Shown here piece by piece: positions 61,540-64,000 of a stretch of 64,000 bases of DNA. A program made the translations under genes and the position numbers. Source of the DNA: Diabrotica undecimpunctata (Eukaryota; Arthropoda; Insecta; Coleoptera; Chrysomelidae); the NCBI RefSeq assembly GCF_040954645.1, contig NC_092803.1, positions 13,145,230-13,209,229 of the forward strand. Direction: 5' to 3'. Each line of letters opens with the position of its first letter. Position 1 is the stretch's first letter. The notes beneath the pieces were generated by a model. That model saw only the letters and a list, made by a program, of their open reading frames with translations. It did not search any database and was not told the DNA's origin.

Positions 61540-62450
61540 ACCTTGTTGAGTTATCACGTTGTTATTACGTTGGTGATGTTAGTGTTGTGTTTAATAAATG
61601 AATTCCCCTTTGAGTCCGATTTGTCTACGTTTTTGAAGAGAGGTATTAGGATTATTATTCTCCTTTCTTGTGGTATTCTGTTTTATTCTATTATTTTTTG
61701 GATTAGTTTTAATGGTTGTTTGGTCAGATATGATATTTCGTTATTTATGTATTCTGTTCTCTCCTAGTGATTTTTTTAATTTCCCTAATGGTTCCTTTCC
61801 CTCTCCCTCCTCAATGTTTATTTCTTCGCTTGTTGTCACTTCTGGTGTTGGTGGTTCTTTATCGTTACCATTAGTAAAAAGGGATTGAAGGTAGTCCGCC
61901 CATGTTTCCTTCTGAATTTTGTTAGTTCGTTTATTTCTTTTCTTTGTCCTCTGATCATTTATTACTATTTTTGTGTTCCGTGTCTTTTTCGTGATAGTAT
62001 TCTGTTTTTATTTGTCTGGCTAAAGTATTCGTTTCATTTCTTAGTGTTTATAGTGGTTGTATGCCTGTTGGGTTCTGTATTGTAAAAAGGCTTTCTTCTT
62101 TTCTTCATATTTTGTCTTCACTTTCTCTCTAAACCACGAGATTTTCTTTTTTTACATGTCAGTGTTCGTTTCATTATCTCTCCAAGTTTATAGTTTATCT
62201 CTCCAAGTGATTCTAATGTTATTTTTGAGTTTTTCCCAGCTTTTTTCGATATTATTGTTTTCTATTATGTTATTTTCAGCAATCTTTTTTTGATATTCTT
62301 TTTCTGTATAAGTATTCCGTGGATTACGCATTTAGTCCTTCGACTCTGATTTTTGTTTGTAGTGCACTCTTGAGTATTTCATGTTGATTCTTATTTTACC
62401 TAATACTGGGCTATAGTCTCTATAATATATATCTGCTAAGTGACTACACT
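61540..62450 (-). pseudogene. RTE-like linker between endonuclease and RT
   Basis: Minus-strand frames give DYSPVLGKIRI, EKSWEKLKNNIRITWRD, LEKKLKTKYEEKKKAFLQYR and QAYNHYKHEMKR-like sequence, then a Glu/Lys-rich part with EEINIEEGEGKE. The order resembles the region after the endonuclease domain of RTE elements. Highly shifted. Confidence 0.45.
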
Positions 62451-62617
62451 AGTGGCAGTAGCATCGCATAAACACCCAATTAATAAAATACCCTAATTTT
62501 AGATAAATCTCAACAATCTTAGGAACTGATTAAAAAATTGATATTACCAAAAAATAAGACGAAGCTTATTTTACTAATTTAGAAAAAAACCTAACTACTC
62601 CTATATTTAAATGCATA

Positions 62618-62680
62618 ATAACCTATGCATGCGTAATGCAATAACCTATGGAGATGTAATAACCCATGTATACGTATGAT
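62618..62680. repeat. Short degenerate tandem repeat
   Basis: Three copies of AATAACC(T/C)ATG followed by a variable spacer. Confidence 0.5.
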
Positions 62681-62684
62681 ATTT

Positions 62685-63045
62685 AACTGTAAGAGATTGT
62701 ATTAATGCCCATTATCGACATAATAACAAGATTACAGTCCACAGTTCTTTAGATAGTGTTGTGTCTATTATGCACCTAATACCGTAATAATACTTAACAT
62801 CATCATAAATACCGTAAAGCAGAAGATCACTAAATTACAGCCCAAAGAATGCCCAGAAACTTAGCGAACATCCTAACAATCGGAGTCAGAACTTGATAAG
62901 TATATCCGAAGACAACAACTCAAGCGAAAAGACTCGCTGACGAGATTTCAACCAACTTGTGCCTGTGTTATAAATATAAACATTTTAAAAACGACTAGGT
63001 AAGGTATAGGCCCCTCTGTGAATAGAAGGAAAACGACATTATTCA
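62685..63045. other. Spacer, no gene seen
   Basis: No supported feature. Confidence 0.4.
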
Positions 63046-63050
63046 CGTTG

Positions 63051-63115
63051 AGTGGTCTAGCTATCTTTGTCTGTCATACGCGCGTGATCATACTGCTAAG
63101 GAGAGATAGATAGAC
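63051..63115. repeat. Imperfect inverted repeat
   Basis: TGGTCTAGCTATCT near 63052 pairs with AGATAGATAGACCA near 63105 (one mismatch). The loop holds GTCATACGCGCGTGATC, itself partly self-complementary. Confidence 0.65.
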
Positions 63116-63179
63116 CACAGATTGAGGGCTTCGCGTTTCGCTACTTTGCTCAATATGCCCATATAGTAAGTTATCATTA

Positions 63180-63262
63180 TCATCAACCTGTATGCGTCCA
63201 CTGCTAGACATAGGTCTCCCACAGCTCTTTCCATCTGTCTGTGTCTTGTGCTAACACGCTAG
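63180..63262 (-). pseudogene. RTE terminal fragment
   Basis: The minus strand reads QDTDRWKELWETYV, stop, QWTHTG followed by a GATAAT-type tail: the last 25 or so residues of the RTE family (RW--.GEAYVQQWT). Confidence 0.65.
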
Positions 63263-63489
63263 TTACAGTACAATGACCGCTAACATCCAGTGAATTCTAC
63301 CACGTGGATTCAACACGGGCCTACAGCTTGAACATTCTGGACTGAATTGCGACGTATCGGACAGCAAGATCAGCAATTATAAAATTATAAAAACACCATG
63401 TACAAATCAATATTTTCAGTCTGATTTAATTTATTGTTGTTGTTACTTAAATCTTTGTAAGTCGAAAATAAAAGTTTTAATTGTGAGTT

Positions 63490-63700
63490 CAGTTTTTAAA
63501 AAAGTATTTTTCCCAAGAACATTCATAATTTGCTTCATGTCGATTTCATTCCACTTAGTTGGTGTGCGTCCTCTGCTCCGTATTGTTTCTTGCCTTGGTC
63601 TCCACTCTAAAATACGTTTTGTCCATCGCTTGTCTGATAATCTGACGACGTGTCTTGTCCAATTCCATTTTAACGACGCAATTTTTTTCGCGTCGTTAAA
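63490..63700 (-). pseudogene. RTE C-terminal fragment
   Basis: The minus strand reads LKWNWTRHVVRLSDKRWTKR, ILEWRPRQETIRSRGRTPTK and WNEIDMKQIMNVLG, an intact piece of the post-RT domain. It begins at a palindrome (63668-63701). Confidence 0.8.
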
Positions 63701-63701
63701 A
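63668..63701. repeat. 12-bp stem palindrome at a retrotransposon 5' junction
   Basis: TTTTAACGACGC, ten-base spacer, GCGTCGTTAAAA. It lies exactly where the minus-strand RTE fragment starts. Confidence 0.85.
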
Positions 63702-63869
63702 AAATAGTCAGTAATCTGTTTTTATTATGTCTATGATTATAAGTGGTGTCGTTGCCAATGTTAAGAATATCCAGGTATATGTCAAGGGTACTCGTCAAAA
63801 TTCTCTTTTGGTATTAGAGAATGTGTATTGCAAATAAAGTGAAAAATTATATCTCTCTCTCGCTCTTGT

Positions 63870-64000
63870 TGTTTCCCCATTACTAAGGACCGTGAGTTCT
63901 TCCAATATTCCTAACAATTTTTCTCCACTGGTCTCTATCTTCAGCTGGTCTGAGAGCTTTGCAGAATGAGTTTTCAGCCGAATTCTTAATTTGGTCAGAC
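63870..64000 (-). pseudogene. Non-LTR terminal fragment, runs off the window
   Basis: The minus strand reads NSFCKALRPAEDRDQWRKIV, then RNIGRTHGP and a GAGAG-type tail, resembling the last residues of insect non-LTR elements (A-DR--WR..V). Cut by the window end. Confidence 0.5.

Overview
This is eukaryotic DNA: AT-rich, with spliced genes and a very high load of transposable elements (TEs). Piggybac, hAT, pogo, Tc1/mariner-like, Penelope-like, gypsy, jockey-like and many 5'-truncated RTE/CR1-type non-LTR copies are all present. That mix points to an insect with a large genome, most likely a beetle; the species is inference. There are no bacterial-style genes, rRNA genes or CRISPR arrays. The only tRNA-like sequence is a SINE. 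All placements come from reading translations and repeat ends by eye; nothing was searched against a database. Layout. 1-11.5 kb: decayed non-LTR fragments on both strands, a Penelope-like endonuclease remnant and a 176-bp hAT-type MITE with a perfect 8-bp target duplication. 12-15 kb: a broken piggyBac element that hosts a jockey-like fragment, beside or inside which an RTE fragment landed. 15.7-20.3 kb: a second piggyBac copy (minus strand) split by a complete hAT element and by an RTE fragment. The hAT element (16083-18980) is the best-preserved mobile unit: 20-bp perfect terminal inverted repeats, an 8-bp target duplication and an uninterrupted two-exon transposase of about 490 aa. 20.3-22 kb: a ~120-bp degenerate satellite, a (TC)n tract, an 11-bp minisatellite and a perfect palindrome, lying just upstream of the only host gene I can support. 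The host gene (+ strand) has three coding exons (22638-22665, 52921-53039, 56171-56410), all splice phases matching, giving a 128-aa protein followed by a polyadenylation signal at 56498. I do not recognise its family. Its first intron is about 30 kb and is packed with TEs: a third piggyBac remnant, a Penelope-like remnant, a gypsy element with one LTR, a ~400-bp foldback element, an internally deleted jockey-like element, an RTE inside another gypsy integrase, a near-complete pogo/Tigger element, and a jockey-like element carrying a 527-aa RTE ORF. Last comes a Tc1/mariner-like element with ~260-bp inverted repeats that ends 43 bp before exon 2. Intron 2 carries a tRNA-derived SINE. 56.7-64 kb, downstream of the gene, is again a patchwork of non-LTR remnants. 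Together the window shows one small host gene whose splicing must bridge layered, datable transposon insertions.
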